64,000 nucleotides of DNA from Arthrobacter crusticola (GTDB lineage: Bacteria; Actinomycetota; Actinomycetes; Actinomycetales; Micrococcaceae), in assembly GCF_004357995.1 (NCBI RefSeq), contig NZ_SMTK01000005.1, positions 124,001 to 188,000 on the forward strand, in the 5' to 3' direction. How positions within the stretch are numbered: the first letter of the stretch is position 1; the number at the start of each line of letters is the position of its first letter. The notes under the pieces are model-generated. The model did no database searches. It was not told the DNA's origin and saw only the letters and a program-made list of their open reading frames with translations. The translations under genes and the position numbers were made by a program. Positions 44,919-53,885 of the stretch are shown here, piece after piece.

Positions 44919-45787
44919 CGCTATTCGAAACCCCTGGACCTGTTGGGGTGCGCATCGACATTGGCGCCCGGGGTGACATCTGGGTCGGCGCCACCGACCG
45001 GGCGGAGGTGACCGTCGAGGTCCGCCCGCGGAACCCGTCAAGGTCCCTGGACGTCGACGCCGCCGAACAGACAACGGTGGAGTTCGTCGACGGCCGGCTG
45101 AGCGTGAAGTTGAAGCAATGGCGCCGCCACAGCTGGTTCAGCGACGGAGGCGCCGTCGTCGTCGCCGTCGAGGCCCCGATCGGCTCCTCACTGGAGGTGT
45201 CGTCAGGGATGGGGAGCCTCCGCGCGGACGGGGAGTTCGGCGACGTTTCGCTGTCCACCGGCGTGGGCGAGATCCGCGTCGGCACCTGCGCCGCTCTCAG
45301 GGCCAAGACCGGCATGGGCGATATAGCGGTCCTGCGCGCAGCCGGCCCAGCGGAACTGGCCAGCGGTACCGGCAGGATTCACGTTGACAGCCTTGACGGG
45401 TCCGGCAGCATTCGAAATTCAAACGGCGAAACCTTCGTCGGGGAGGTCACCGGAGACCTGCAGGTGAAGGCGGCGAATGGCGACATCCTGATTCACAGAG
45501 CCGGCGGAAATGTGAACGCCAGGGCCTCCAACGGTGCCGTGCGGATTCAGGAGGTGCACCGGGGAGTCATCACCGCGCACACCTCCGCCGGGTCGATTGA
45601 CGTCGGCGTGCGGCCGGGCAGCGCGGTGTGGCTGGGACTGACCACGAAGTTCGGACAGGTCCGCAGCGGGCTCGACCGGGCCGACGCCCCCGACGACGGC
45701 CGCGCGACGGTCCAGGTACGCGCTGACTCCTCCTATGGGGATGTGACGGTTCACAGCAGCGCCGACTTCGGGGCCGGAATGCCCTAA
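44915..45787 (+). CDS. DUF4097 beta-strand-repeat protein
   Basis: A 290-residue protein consisting of repeated short beta strands with a Gly-Asp-Ile/Val rhythm (GMGSLRADGEFGDVSLSTGVG, SGTGRIHVDSLDGSGSI, ANGDILIHRAGGNVNARAS), as in DUF4097/bactofilin-like beta solenoids. No signal peptide is visible, so it is probably cytosolic. The ATG at 44915 overlaps the HicB-like stop (ATGA). An in-frame ATG at 44903 is possible. The coupling with an RHH regulator recurs in actinobacteria, but its function is not known. Confidence 0.87.
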   Translation: MTLFETPGPVGVRIDIGARGDIWVGATDRAEVTVEVRPRNPSRSLDVDAAEQTTVEFVDGRLSVKLKQWRRHSWFSDGGAVVVAVEAPIGSSLEVSSGMGSLRADGEFGDVSLSTGVGEIRVGTCAALRAKTGMGDIAVLRAAGPAELASGTGRIHVDSLDGSGSIRNSNGETFVGEVTGDLQVKAANGDILIHRAGGNVNARASNGAVRIQEVHRGVITAHTSAGSIDVGVRPGSAVWLGLTTKFGQVRSGLDRADAPDDGRATVQVRADSSYGDVTVHSSADFGAGMP

Positions 45788-45919
45788 CCCCGGTCCGCCA
45801 CGGGCGGAAACACCGTGTTGAAGAATTTCCAGCCGGATGTCGAATTTCCCCGCGCTGCTGCGTGGACGAGCGGTATCCTATGGACGAGCGGCGCATCGGC
45901 ATCGAGACTCCACTTCCGT

Positions 45920-46531
45920 TCAGGATCCCCTGGCCTCACGGAGGATCCGGATCGCTTCCTCCACCTCCTCGACCCGCCCGTCCTGCGCCCCCGTTACCAG
46001 CCGGACCGTGCGTCGGAACCCCGCCTCATCACCCTCGCCTTTCCGGAAAGCGGGGAGGTGCACCAGCACCGCCGCCCGGCGCAGCCAGACACTCTCCGAG
46101 ACTGCCCAGCGTTCGAGGACCGCCCGCGCTCTGAGAGCATCCTGCTCGTTGAGCCTGAGGAGAAGGGCTCCGACGACGTCGACCGCGATCGGATCGGCAA
46201 GGTCCTGCACGGCGGCCGAGCGCAGGAAACCTTCGACGCGGGTGAGGTCCGAAATGTGGAGCAGCTTGAGGTTCGACTGCAGAAGCACCACGGCCGCGAG
46301 CCGGCGCTCAAAAACGGGCCGGGCCCAAAGCTCGGACGCGAGGGCGGTGATGGCGTCGTGCTGGAGTTCCGGGTAGCGCCGGGAGGCATTGCGGATGGTG
46401 CCGCGGATGGCGCCCACGGACGCCCCGTAGAACTCGAGAGCGTCCCCCAGACGCCGTTCGTAGTCCTCCGCGCGTTCCTCGGTGCTTTCGTATTGGAGGG
46501 AGTCGTCGATGAAGTCGGCGGCGGCACTCAT
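45920..46531 (-). CDS. Short AlkD-like DNA alkylation repair protein
   Basis: A 203-residue HEAT-repeat protein with AlkD features: ASELWARPVFERRLAAVVLLQ and ESVWLRRAAVLVHLPAFR. Where AlkD enzymes have Trp-x3-Asp, it reads AAVQDLADPIAVDVVG, without the Trp, and it ends at IRILREARGS, before the final repeat seen in the copy at 38790-39479. It may be truncated or a divergent binding protein. Start at ATG 46531, where the homology begins. Convergent with the DUF4097 gene, 132 bp apart. Confidence 0.75.
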   Translation of the reverse strand: MSAAADFIDDSLQYESTEERAEDYERRLGDALEFYGASVGAIRGTIRNASRRYPELQHDAITALASELWARPVFERRLAAVVLLQSNLKLLHISDLTRVEGFLRSAAVQDLADPIAVDVVGALLLRLNEQDALRARAVLERWAVSESVWLRRAAVLVHLPAFRKGEGDEAGFRRTVRLVTGAQDGRVEEVEEAIRILREARGS

Positions 46532-46931
46532 GCCCTTTACCCTAGGGCGGGTTCTGCCTTGGAGTGTAAGGGGGGTCGGTGGATTGCATCCGAAACCGGG
46601 GAAGTGCATGGTTTGCTCGACCCGGGCTGGAGTCCACTTGCCGTCACCCATCTGCCGATCTTCCAGCGAGCGGTTAGGCAGCACCGATCCGTCCACCACG
46701 TCATGCTGTCCGCGGCGGGAGTGGGGCACGGCCCACCTCCTGTGCGCTTCGAAGAGTTGGTGTCCGCTTCGAAGAGTGGTGTGCGCTCCGGAAGGAGGAG
46801 TGCGGCTCCATGATGAGCCAATCCGGGGGCACGGTCTGGTGCTGAGCCGGTCCGCGTGCTCAATCGGTCCGCCGGCCGGGCCGCGTGGATCGGATCGGTG
46901 AAAACCGGGAATCGAGACGGTGGTCAGCTGC
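46532..46931. other. 400-bp gene-poor stretch with a 20-bp direct repeat
   Basis: No convincing gene is present between the AlkD-like and HNH genes. A 20-bp direct repeat, near-identical copies at 46741-46760 and 46761-46780 sharing CGCTTCGAAGAGT, is followed by a third degenerate copy beginning at 46781. The promoter of the AlkD-like gene should lie at the left edge. Confidence 0.6.
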
Positions 46932-48533
46932 TCACTCGAGCGGGAGTTCAGTGGTTCCTTGTGGGGGTCCTGCTGTCCAGTAGCGGTTTCGGCGGGGTTT
47001 TTGCTCGGGGTCCAGGTGGTGGGGTGGGAGGAACCAGGGGATGCCGTGCCGGGAGTGCACGCTCCAGGGCCCGTCGTGGATGCGGTGGTGGTGGTGGGAG
47101 CACAGCAGCACCCCGTCGCTTAGCTTCGTTGTGCCGCCGGTTTCCCAGGGGGTGATGTGGTGGGCCTCGCACCAGGTGGCCGGGATGGTGCAGCCGGGGA
47201 AGGCGCAGCCCTTGTCCCGGGCGACCAGGGCCCGGCGCAGGTGCGCAGGGAACAGCCGCTGGGCGCGGCCGAGGTCCAGGACCTGGCCCTTCCCGCCCAG
47301 GACCAGGGGGATGAGGTCCGCGTCGCAGGCGAGCCGGCGGATGCTCCGGGCCGGGATCTGCCGGGCGAAGACCGCATCGCCGGCCCGGTCGAGTTCACCG
47401 ATGAGCGTGCGGTAGTCGATGGTGACCATGACCTGGGGGCGGTGCCCGCCGGCGGCGGGCAGGCCGGTCCCGGCCAGGGCGATCCGGCAGGCGCCCACCA
47501 GGGCCTCGAGCAGCTGCTGGGCCCGGGTGGGCCGCTCGTCTCCGTCGAGCCGGGAGGCATCGGGCGATCCACTACCTGGGTCCTCACCGGGTGTGCCGTC
47601 ACCGGTTGTGCCGTCACCGGTTGTTCCGTCACCGGGTGTTCCACCGCCGGGCCCGTCAGCGGATCCGGTGCCCGAGGCCTCACCGGCGCCGGGCAGGCGG
47701 GGGTTGGTGGCGGTGGTCATCACCGTGGCCAGGTGTTCGAACTGCTCGTCCGTGGCCCCGATCTCCAGGAGGTGCAGCCCGTTGCGGCGCCCGCGCAGGA
47801 ACACGCCCTGCCGGGCCCGCAGCAGCTTCTCCGTCGGCTCCTGCCCGTCCTGGTCCAGGGCGTTCTCCCACCGCCGGGCCACCGCGCGCAGGATGTCCTC
47901 ATCGCCCTCCACGGCCTGGTGGGTGAGGTGGCGCTCCATCGCCTCCAGGGCCGGCCGTCCGGCCACCGGCCGCACCCTGTCGACCGCATCGCGGATCAGG
48001 GACGCGGCCCGCCCGCTGACCTGCCCGGCCCCGCAGGCCGCACCCAGGACCGCCAGCGCAGCCGGCGCCTCCAGCCCGCCGGCGGGCACCGCCGGCAGGG
48101 TGGCCGCGGCCAGGCGCAGCCGCCGGGCCGCCTCGGCCCGGGCACCGCCGGCACGATCCGGCCCCGCCCCGGGAGCAGCCAACGGCCCGCCGCCGGGAAC
48201 AGCCCACCGCCGCTCCACGGGTGAAGCCCGGTGCCCGTCAGCGGGTGAAGCCCACGGCCGGTCCCCGGGATCGGCGAGGCGGTGCTGGTCGGCGGCGTGG
48301 GCGCCCAGGACCTGCAGATGGTCCACGATCCGGGAGAGCTCCTCGATCCGGGCCACCGTGTCGGCGACCTCCCGGCGCCCCAGCAGCAGGAACCGTCCGG
48401 AGAAATCGGCGGCAAATCCCGTGAGTGCGGCATGCGCCCCGGCGAGCAACTCCCCCGTGCCCGAGAGCAACTCCCCGGTACCGGAGGGGAGATCCCCGGT
48501 GCCCGTGTGCTCCTCGACCGGTGCCGTTGCCAT
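46932..48533 (-). CDS. DUF222/HNH endonuclease protein (13E12-repeat family)
   Basis: A 533-residue protein with an N-terminal DUF222 helical region and a C-terminal HNH nuclease domain: CAFPGCTIPATWCEAHHITPWETGG followed by LCSHHHHRIHDGPW, giving the two zinc Cys pairs and catalytic His/Asn/His-like positions. Such genes are multicopy and patchily distributed in actinobacteria and are thought to be mobile. Two internal repeats stand out: an N-terminal GTGELL-type repeat and a central GDGTT repeat (DNA units at 47586-47645). No terminal inverted repeats were seen. Confidence 0.93.
   Translation of the reverse strand: MATAPVEEHTGTGDLPSGTGELLSGTGELLAGAHAALTGFAADFSGRFLLLGRREVADTVARIEELSRIVDHLQVLGAHAADQHRLADPGDRPWASPADGHRASPVERRWAVPGGGPLAAPGAGPDRAGGARAEAARRLRLAAATLPAVPAGGLEAPAALAVLGAACGAGQVSGRAASLIRDAVDRVRPVAGRPALEAMERHLTHQAVEGDEDILRAVARRWENALDQDGQEPTEKLLRARQGVFLRGRRNGLHLLEIGATDEQFEHLATVMTTATNPRLPGAGEASGTGSADGPGGGTPGDGTTGDGTTGDGTPGEDPGSGSPDASRLDGDERPTRAQQLLEALVGACRIALAGTGLPAAGGHRPQVMVTIDYRTLIGELDRAGDAVFARQIPARSIRRLACDADLIPLVLGGKGQVLDLGRAQRLFPAHLRRALVARDKGCAFPGCTIPATWCEAHHITPWETGGTTKLSDGVLLCSHHHHRIHDGPWSVHSRHGIPWFLPPHHLDPEQKPRRNRYWTAGPPQGTTELPLE
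47586..47645 (-). repeat. 15-bp tandem repeat, four units, inside the HNH gene
   Basis: Four 15-bp units at 47586-47600, 47601-47615, 47616-47630 and 47631-47645, encoding a Gly-Asp-Gly-Thr-Thr/Pro linker between DUF222 and the HNH half. Copy-number change keeps the frame. Confidence 0.85.
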
Positions 48534-48882
48534 ACCCCCATTCTATCGAACGCGTGTTCGATTCCAGCCGGAAAAGGGCCGTTGTGGAGGAAGAGTGGAT
48601 GAGGGATATCCACAGGCCTCGAGCCCAACCCCAGGCCCGGGACGGGAAGGAGATTCACCTCCGCGAGGACCAGTCCGGCAAACTCCTCCAATATCCGCAG
48701 TTGCGCGGAATACATCAATACAGGTAAGGGCCGACCCAGTCTGTGAAGGCCTATAGACGGAAGCATTTCGAGGGTCGGTATATCCAGCTGCTGATAGCGA
48801 ATGAAGCACGCCGCACGGCATCGGGAATGGCCCACACGGCAGGGCGTCGCGTTGGCTGCCGGCACGATGGCAGACTGAGGCG
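48534..48882. other. Intergenic region without a recognised gene
   Basis: The 349 bp between the divergent HNH gene and rnz contain AT-richer patches near 48690-48730 and 48770-48800 suitable for promoters. Open frames here are short and lack ribosome sites, so I call none. Confidence 0.5.
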
Positions 48883-49800
48883 ATGCATGAGCTCGTCATC
48901 CTCGGCACCGCCTCCCAGGTTCCCACCCGGGCCCGCAACCACAACGGCTACTTCCTGCGCTGGGAGCGCGAAGGGATCCTGTTCGATCCGGGCGAGGGAA
49001 CGCAGCGCCAGATGATCCGGGCGGGCGTATCGGCGAGCCGCATCACTCGAATCTGCCTCACGCATGTCCACGGCGACCACTGCTTCGGCCTGCCGGGCGT
49101 GCTCTCGCGCATGGTGCTCGACGGCGTGGCCCACCCGGTCCACCTTCACTACCCGGCATCCGGAGAGGACGTCGTCCGGGCGCTCGTCGCTCTGGCCACC
49201 CCAGGTCTCGACCTTCGGCTCCACCCTCACGGCGCTCAGGGCTCGATCGCCGAAGGCCTCGAGGTACGGCCCCTACTGCACCGAATCGAGGCCTACGGCT
49301 ACCGGCTCACCCAGCCTGACGGCCGAACCTTCCTGCCCGACAGGCTCGCCGCTGCCGGCATTGCCGGACCCGACGTCGGGGACTTACAGCGCAGGGGAAT
49401 CCTTCGAGGGGTGCAATTGGAGGAGGTCAGCGTGCACCGGCCGGGCCGGCGCTTCGCCTTCGTGATGGACACCGCGCCGTGCGGCGGTGCCGAGGAACTT
49501 GCGGAGGGAGTGGACCTGCTGGTGTCGGAGTCGACCTTCAGCGATGACGATGCCGCGCTGGCGCTCCAGTACCGGCACCTGACGGCGGGGCAGGCGGGCG
49601 CCCTGGCGAGCAAGGCTGGCGCGGGAACATTGGTGCTGACCCACTTCTCGTCCCGCTACGAGGACACCGGGGTCCTGGCCGCGCAGGCGCAGGACACTGC
49701 AGGATCCGCAGCGGTGATCGCCGCCAATGACCTTGACCGGATTCCGTTTCCCCCGCGGCGCAGCTCGCGACCGGGAGGCTCGGTCGATTTCCGCGGCTGA
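48883..49800 (+). CDS. rnz: Ribonuclease Z
   Basis: A 305-residue metallo-beta-lactamase-fold nuclease that matures the 3' ends of tRNA precursors. The zinc motif is ICLTHVHGDHCFGLPGVLSR, further ligands are in FAFVMDTAPCGG (Asp) and TLVLTHFSSRYED (His), and the opening ELVILGTASQVPTRARNHNGY is characteristic. It stands alone between a putative mobile HNH gene and a decayed polysaccharide locus. Confidence 0.94.
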   Translation: MHELVILGTASQVPTRARNHNGYFLRWEREGILFDPGEGTQRQMIRAGVSASRITRICLTHVHGDHCFGLPGVLSRMVLDGVAHPVHLHYPASGEDVVRALVALATPGLDLRLHPHGAQGSIAEGLEVRPLLHRIEAYGYRLTQPDGRTFLPDRLAAAGIAGPDVGDLQRRGILRGVQLEEVSVHRPGRRFAFVMDTAPCGGAEELAEGVDLLVSESTFSDDDAALALQYRHLTAGQAGALASKAGAGTLVLTHFSSRYEDTGVLAAQAQDTAGSAAVIAANDLDRIPFPPRRSSRPGGSVDFRG

Positions 49801-50196
49801 TCCCCACGGGGTCGAATCCCTTTTGGGGCGGCTCGGCCACGGCCGAACCCGGCCTCGTCCAGCTGAAGCACCACGCCCACGCCGTCGAGCAATCGAGCTG
49901 CGGCACCTTCATCCGAGTAGGGTCGAATTTTCCACTGTTCCACTCCGGGCCGCTTCTGTAAATTACTACCATCGGGCCGATGCGAATCGGCCTGGATGCA
50001 TCTGCTGCGGGGAGCATGACTAAACGCCTCGTGGCACGACTCGCTCGGGTGGCGCAGAGCGTACAGCACCGGTTGGACGCTCCGCTTCCAGATGATGAGG
50101 AACTTCCTCCCGGGCAACCGGATACTACCAATCGTTGCGGATTCAAAGAGATGGCCTCCCTTTCGGAGTGTCACCTTAAAGAGGATTGGACACCAC

Positions 50197-51111
50197 GTGC
50201 GGGCTCGCGTTGTCGTCTTGATAATTGTTCTGTTTGCAGTCACCTATGCCCTGGTCGGTTTCGTCTCCGATTCACTGCCGCGCCAGAGCGTTGACGAGGA
50301 TGCAAGGGACCGACGGAGCCAGCCCGGCAATTCCCTCCAGCCAAGCGCAAGCAGCAAGGACGGCAATTCTGCTGTCTCGGAGGCCATGCCGGTCGGTGAC
50401 CTGCCCGGTTGGAAACAGGTTTTCACCGAAGACTTCACCGACGGAGATGTCCCGATCGGCGAATTCCCCGACAAGACCTACAGAGTGCGATGGAGTGCAA
50501 ATTATTTCGACGGGACACCGGACACTGCTGCTCAAACGCTCAAGACAAAGTCGGGGTACTACCCCTCGAAGGTCATCAGTGTCCATGACGGCCTCATGGA
50601 TATGTATCTTCACACCGAAAATGGGATTTCAATGGGTGCCGCACCGGCTCCTCGATTTGAGAAGGACAGTAAGCGGCCCTTCAACAGCCAACTCTACGGC
50701 CGGTACTCCGTGCGTTTCAGGGCCGAAGCTTTACCAGGATTCAAATTAGCGTGGCTGTTGTGGCCGGATAGTAAGCAGTGGCCCGAGGACGGGGAGATCG
50801 ACTTTCCGGAAGGAGATCTGTCGAGGACCATTTACGCTGCCATGCACGGGACTGGTGAAAAGGACAACAGGATCGACCAGTTCCGTACCAAATCCAGATT
50901 TACGTCCTGGCACATAGCCACCATCGAGTGGAGCCCTGACCGCGTGGAATTCTTCCTCGACGGAGAATCGATAGGCACCAGCACGTCGGCGACGCCTGAC
51001 ACCCCCATGCACTACATATTGCAGACCGAGTCCTGCCTGACGACCTGTCCGCATCCGGAGACCCGGGGCCATGTCTACGTCGATTGGGTGGCGATCTGGG
51101 CAAAGGACTAG
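50197..51111 (+). CDS. Membrane-anchored glycoside hydrolase family 16 protein
   Basis: About 304 residues: an N-terminal hydrophobic anchor or signal (VVVLIIVLFAVTYALVGFV), a Ser/Asp-rich linker, then a GH16 domain with the catalytic ExDxxE motif in WPEDGEIDFPEGDL, the sugar-cleft Trp-rich LAWLLWPDSKQW and FTSWHIATIEWSPDRVEFFLDG. GH16 enzymes cleave beta-1,3/1,4-glucans or related exopolysaccharides. GTG 50197 is preferred (GAGG upstream); the frame is open to 50092. Codon use and AT content differ from the neighbours. The 396 bp upstream (49801-50196) hold no gene that I can support. Confidence 0.85.
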   Translation: MRARVVVLIIVLFAVTYALVGFVSDSLPRQSVDEDARDRRSQPGNSLQPSASSKDGNSAVSEAMPVGDLPGWKQVFTEDFTDGDVPIGEFPDKTYRVRWSANYFDGTPDTAAQTLKTKSGYYPSKVISVHDGLMDMYLHTENGISMGAAPAPRFEKDSKRPFNSQLYGRYSVRFRAEALPGFKLAWLLWPDSKQWPEDGEIDFPEGDLSRTIYAAMHGTGEKDNRIDQFRTKSRFTSWHIATIEWSPDRVEFFLDGESIGTSTSATPDTPMHYILQTESCLTTCPHPETRGHVYVDWVAIWAKD

Positions 51112-52010
51112 GAGCCGCCGATCCTCAGGCATGCACCACAGGACGCCTCGTAGGCCTTTCGGCTGCACATTGCGCCGGGCTGTGGAGCTATACGTGTCGA
51201 GTACGGACATTCACTGCGGACCCACGGCCCGATGCCCTCAGCTCTCTTGACGTCGTTGCGTTCTCCACCCGTTCGCGTTCCGAAGGCTGCGTCGAGGTCT
51301 TCCCGGTGAACGTAACCCGCCGTCCCGCTGCTCAGACGCCATAAGCGCAGCGCGGCAACAACCGCAGCCGACATTTGGGCCAGGAGCCATAGCGCGGCCA
51401 ATCCGGGTAGGGCGGAACTTTGGGCCACGGCCGCCGCGGGCACCAACCCGACGACGGCCGCCAGGACTGCACCGCCGTGGCTTCCACGAAATGACCATAC
51501 ACCCGCCAGACGGCGTAATAGATCTGGGCCACACAGCTAAGCACCACCGCAGGGGCCAGCAACGGCAACAGCCCCCACTGCGCGGCGAACTGCGGACCGG
51601 GCACCTTCAGGACTGAGGAGCCAACCGCTAGGAGTATCCCCCGGCTGCAAAGGTAAGCAACAGGCTGATTCTCAGGGCCCGTTCGACCAGCAAATTAACA
51701 GGTCCCAACGCGGCAAGTTTCGCCTGGAGGGAATACCGACGCCCCCAGAAATAGCCCGCGGGCGGGGTGACCAATACCGTCAGGGCGGCGCCTGCGTGCC
51801 CAATCCCAGCGGATTTCCCCTGCCGGACCCAGTCATATGAACCAGCGAGAAAAGCAGGGAGCAGGACACTTCGGACGTACCGGCGCTCGGGACCCAGCAC
51901 CGGCATGTGGCACACCACATGATTGACCCGCGCCTCGGGAACGCCCTCGGCCCAGGACCTGCTGAACACGTAGTCGGAGCACTCACCGAAAGATGTGAAT
52001 CTCGCACCAG
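51108..52010 (-). pseudogene. Degraded membrane glycosyltransferase (two frameshifts, no catalytic domain)
   Basis: Three consecutive minus-strand fragments read as one protein if two frameshifts are repaired. The first (to 51628) contains LGPERRYVRSVLLPAFLAGSYDWVRQGKSAG and membrane helices. One extra base in the G5 run near 51622 leads to ILLAVGSSVLKVPGPQFAAQWG. One missing base near 51470 leads to LAAVVGLVPAAAVAQSS and a last helix plus YVHREDLDAAFG. The sequence resembles the C-terminal membrane part of a glycosyltransferase. The N-terminal catalytic domain is absent, replaced by the end of the cupin gene. It sits tail-to-tail with the GH16 gene. Confidence 0.7.
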
Positions 52011-52034
52011 GCCGGCGCCCGGAGTGTGGACGGC

Positions 52035-52391
52035 CTAGTCAGCACCGGGTCCGGCGGTCACGAACTCCTGGATGATCTCGGGGGAGGCATGGATGCAGAT
52101 CATTTCGAGGTTTCCGGTACCGCTGCTTCGAAAGCGGTGCCGTGCGCCCGGGTGGACGGTCACAATCGCGCCGGCGCCCGCGCGGAGCTCTTCACCGTCA
52201 GACTCGATGATCGCCTCACCCCGCAGCACCACCCACGTCTCCGTGTAGGGGTGCCAGTGGGTTTCCGGCCCTCCGCCGGGCGGGGTGTCCACCCAGAAGA
52301 AGGAGACGCCGGCGCTGTGGTCGGCCCCAACGAACAGCGCCGTCCCGGTGGTGTTCTGGCGTAGCTGCTCGCGGTCGGTAACCGTGGTCAT
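52035..52391 (-). CDS. Single-domain cupin protein
   Basis: A 118-residue cupin with both barrel motifs: GGGPETHWHPYTETWVVLRG (His, His, Glu) and VTVHPGARHRFRSSG (His). It likely binds a metal. Whether enzyme or sensor cannot be told. The ATG overlaps the DUF4287 stop by four bases, so the two genes are co-translated. AGGAGAG lies upstream. Confidence 0.88.
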   Translation of the reverse strand: MTTVTDREQLRQNTTGTALFVGADHSAGVSFFWVDTPPGGGPETHWHPYTETWVVLRGEAIIESDGEELRAGAGAIVTVHPGARHRFRSSGTGNLEMICIHASPEIIQEFVTAGPGAD

Positions 52392-52678
52392 GAGGATTTG
52401 CTCTCCTTTCCATCGAGCCAAAGGGTCTCGGACTCGTCCCTGTGCGTCCCGGTCGTTCCCACGTGCTTCCTATCGATCCGGGCGCCCTTCTTTATGACGT
52501 GAACGAGCGCCATGCCGTGGCCCCGCCCGAGTCCGTAGTCGGCCTTGAGCCATTCGAGGATCTCTCCGGCCTTTCCGTTCTGCTCGTCGAACCCCTTGCT
52601 GTTCGCGATGTCCAACAGCTGGCGGGGCGTGAGCCCTGTTCTGTCCTCGATGGTGTCGAGGTACGCCTGAAATGACAT
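52388..52678 (-). CDS. DUF4287 domain protein
   Basis: A 96-residue protein beginning MSFQAYLDTIEDRTGLTPRQLLDIA, with AGEILEWLKADYGLGRGHGMALVHVIK, the hallmark of DUF4287. The domain's function is unknown. It may be DNA- or protein-binding. First gene of a coupled pair with the cupin. The 259 bp upstream to 52937 contain no recognised gene and presumably carry the promoter. Confidence 0.9.
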   Translation of the reverse strand: MSFQAYLDTIEDRTGLTPRQLLDIANSKGFDEQNGKAGEILEWLKADYGLGRGHGMALVHVIKKGARIDRKHVGTTGTHRDESETLWLDGKESKSS

Positions 52679-52937
52679 GCCGTGGTCCTTACTTCTTTCT
52701 CTTGGCTCATGGGGCCCGCTGCGAGAAGTCTGCGCCTTCCTTTAACTGCTGGTGGCGGCAACCAGTCCGCCGGCGCTGCCCGTATGCGAAGAGTGCGCCC
52801 GGGAAACGTACCTGTCAATGCCATCGCGGGACATGCGGCTGCCCGGTACGCGGTTCTCTCCCCCGCGGCCCGGGTCGATGACCAGCTCACCGATCCTGAG
52901 CAGGTGGGACTGCAAATGGGTGCCCCGTCCCCCGTGA

Positions 52938-53783
52938 TCAGCTGACGCGGACCGACCCCAACCGCACGGTCATGCCAGGGTCGCGGTGGTCGAAGAACAC
53001 GGACGCCCCGGTGTCCAGAGCCGCGATGTGGGCGATCTCGTCCTCCGTGAGGGTGAAACCGAAGACGTCGAAGTTCTGGGCGATCCGGTCCGGGTTCACG
53101 GACTTGGGAATGACGACGACGTCGCGCTGGATCAGCCACCGCAGGACGACCTGGGCCACGGAGACGCCGTGCGCTTCCGCGACCGCGGTGAGGGCGGGGT
53201 GGGTGAACAACCCGTTCCGGCCCTCGGCGAAGGGGCCCCAGGACATGAGCTGGACGCGGTGTTCCGTCATGAGGCGTTGATACTCGGTGCGCTGATAAAA
53301 GGGGTGGGTCTCGATCTGGTTGACGGCCGGGGTCACCTCGTTATTGGTGATGAGGTCAATGAGGCGGTCCGAATGGAAATTGGAGACGCCGATAGCCCTG
53401 ACGCGGCCCTCCCTGTAGAGGCCCTGCATGGCCCGCCATTCACTGTAGTAGTCACCGTACGGCTGGTGGATCAGGTAAAGATCGACGTAGTCCAGCCCCA
53501 GGCGCTCGAGGGATTTGCTGAACGCCTCAACGGTGTGCTGCTCCCCGGCGTCCTGAACCCACAGCTTCGTGGTGACGAACAGCTCCTCTCGTGGGATCCC
53601 GCTCCCAGCGAGGGCGCGCCCGACGGCCGCCTCGTTCCCGTAGGCCGCGGCTGTGTCGATCAGGCGGTACCCGACCGCCAGTGCATCCGCAACCGCCTTC
53701 TCTGTCTGGTCCTCCGGGATCTGGTACACGCCGAAACCGAGGATCGGCACTTCGACGCCGTTGTTGAGGGTGACGGTCTGCAT
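52938..53783 (-). CDS. Aldo/keto reductase (AKR5-like)
   Basis: A 281-residue reductase opening [23 protein letters not shown], with catalytic Asp and Tyr in [21 protein letters not shown], Lys in [13 protein letters not shown], His in [17 protein letters not shown] and the cofactor site [21 protein letters not shown]. It resembles 2,5-diketo-gluconate reductases and related carbonyl reductases. Separate from the MFS gene upstream by about 100 bp, same strand. Confidence 0.93.
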   Translation of the reverse strand: MQTVTLNNGVEVPILGFGVYQIPEDQTEKAVADALAVGYRLIDTAAAYGNEAAVGRALAGSGIPREELFVTTKLWVQDAGEQHTVEAFSKSLERLGLDYVDLYLIHQPYGDYYSEWRAMQGLYREGRVRAIGVSNFHSDRLIDLITNNEVTPAVNQIETHPFYQRTEYQRLMTEHRVQLMSWGPFAEGRNGLFTHPALTAVAEAHGVSVAQVVLRWLIQRDVVVIPKSVNPDRIAQNFDVFGFTLTEDEIAHIAALDTGASVFFDHRDPGMTVRLGSVRVS

Positions 53784-53885
53784 CTGGTTCCCCTAACGGG
53801 AGTCATGTTGAGCGCCCCGGCCAAACCGGACAGTCCATGGTCGTCGTGTCTCTTCACCAGTGCATCACGATTTGCCAGCCGTCGA

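Noticed and set aside
44421-45787. Classical HicAB toxin-antitoxin system
   Set aside because: No small HicA-like double-stranded-RNA-binding toxin gene is adjacent; the partner is a DUF4097 protein.
46532-46931. Open frames between the AlkD-like and HNH genes
   Set aside because: Low-complexity sequences lacking ribosome sites and domains. The direct repeat explains part of the stretch.
48543-48944. 133-codon minus-strand frame between the HNH gene and rnz
   Set aside because: It overlaps the rnz start, has no ribosome site and shows no domain-like pattern.
49656-50243. 195-codon minus-strand frame opposite the end of rnz
   Set aside because: The composition fits a shadow frame of rnz and no conserved motif is visible.
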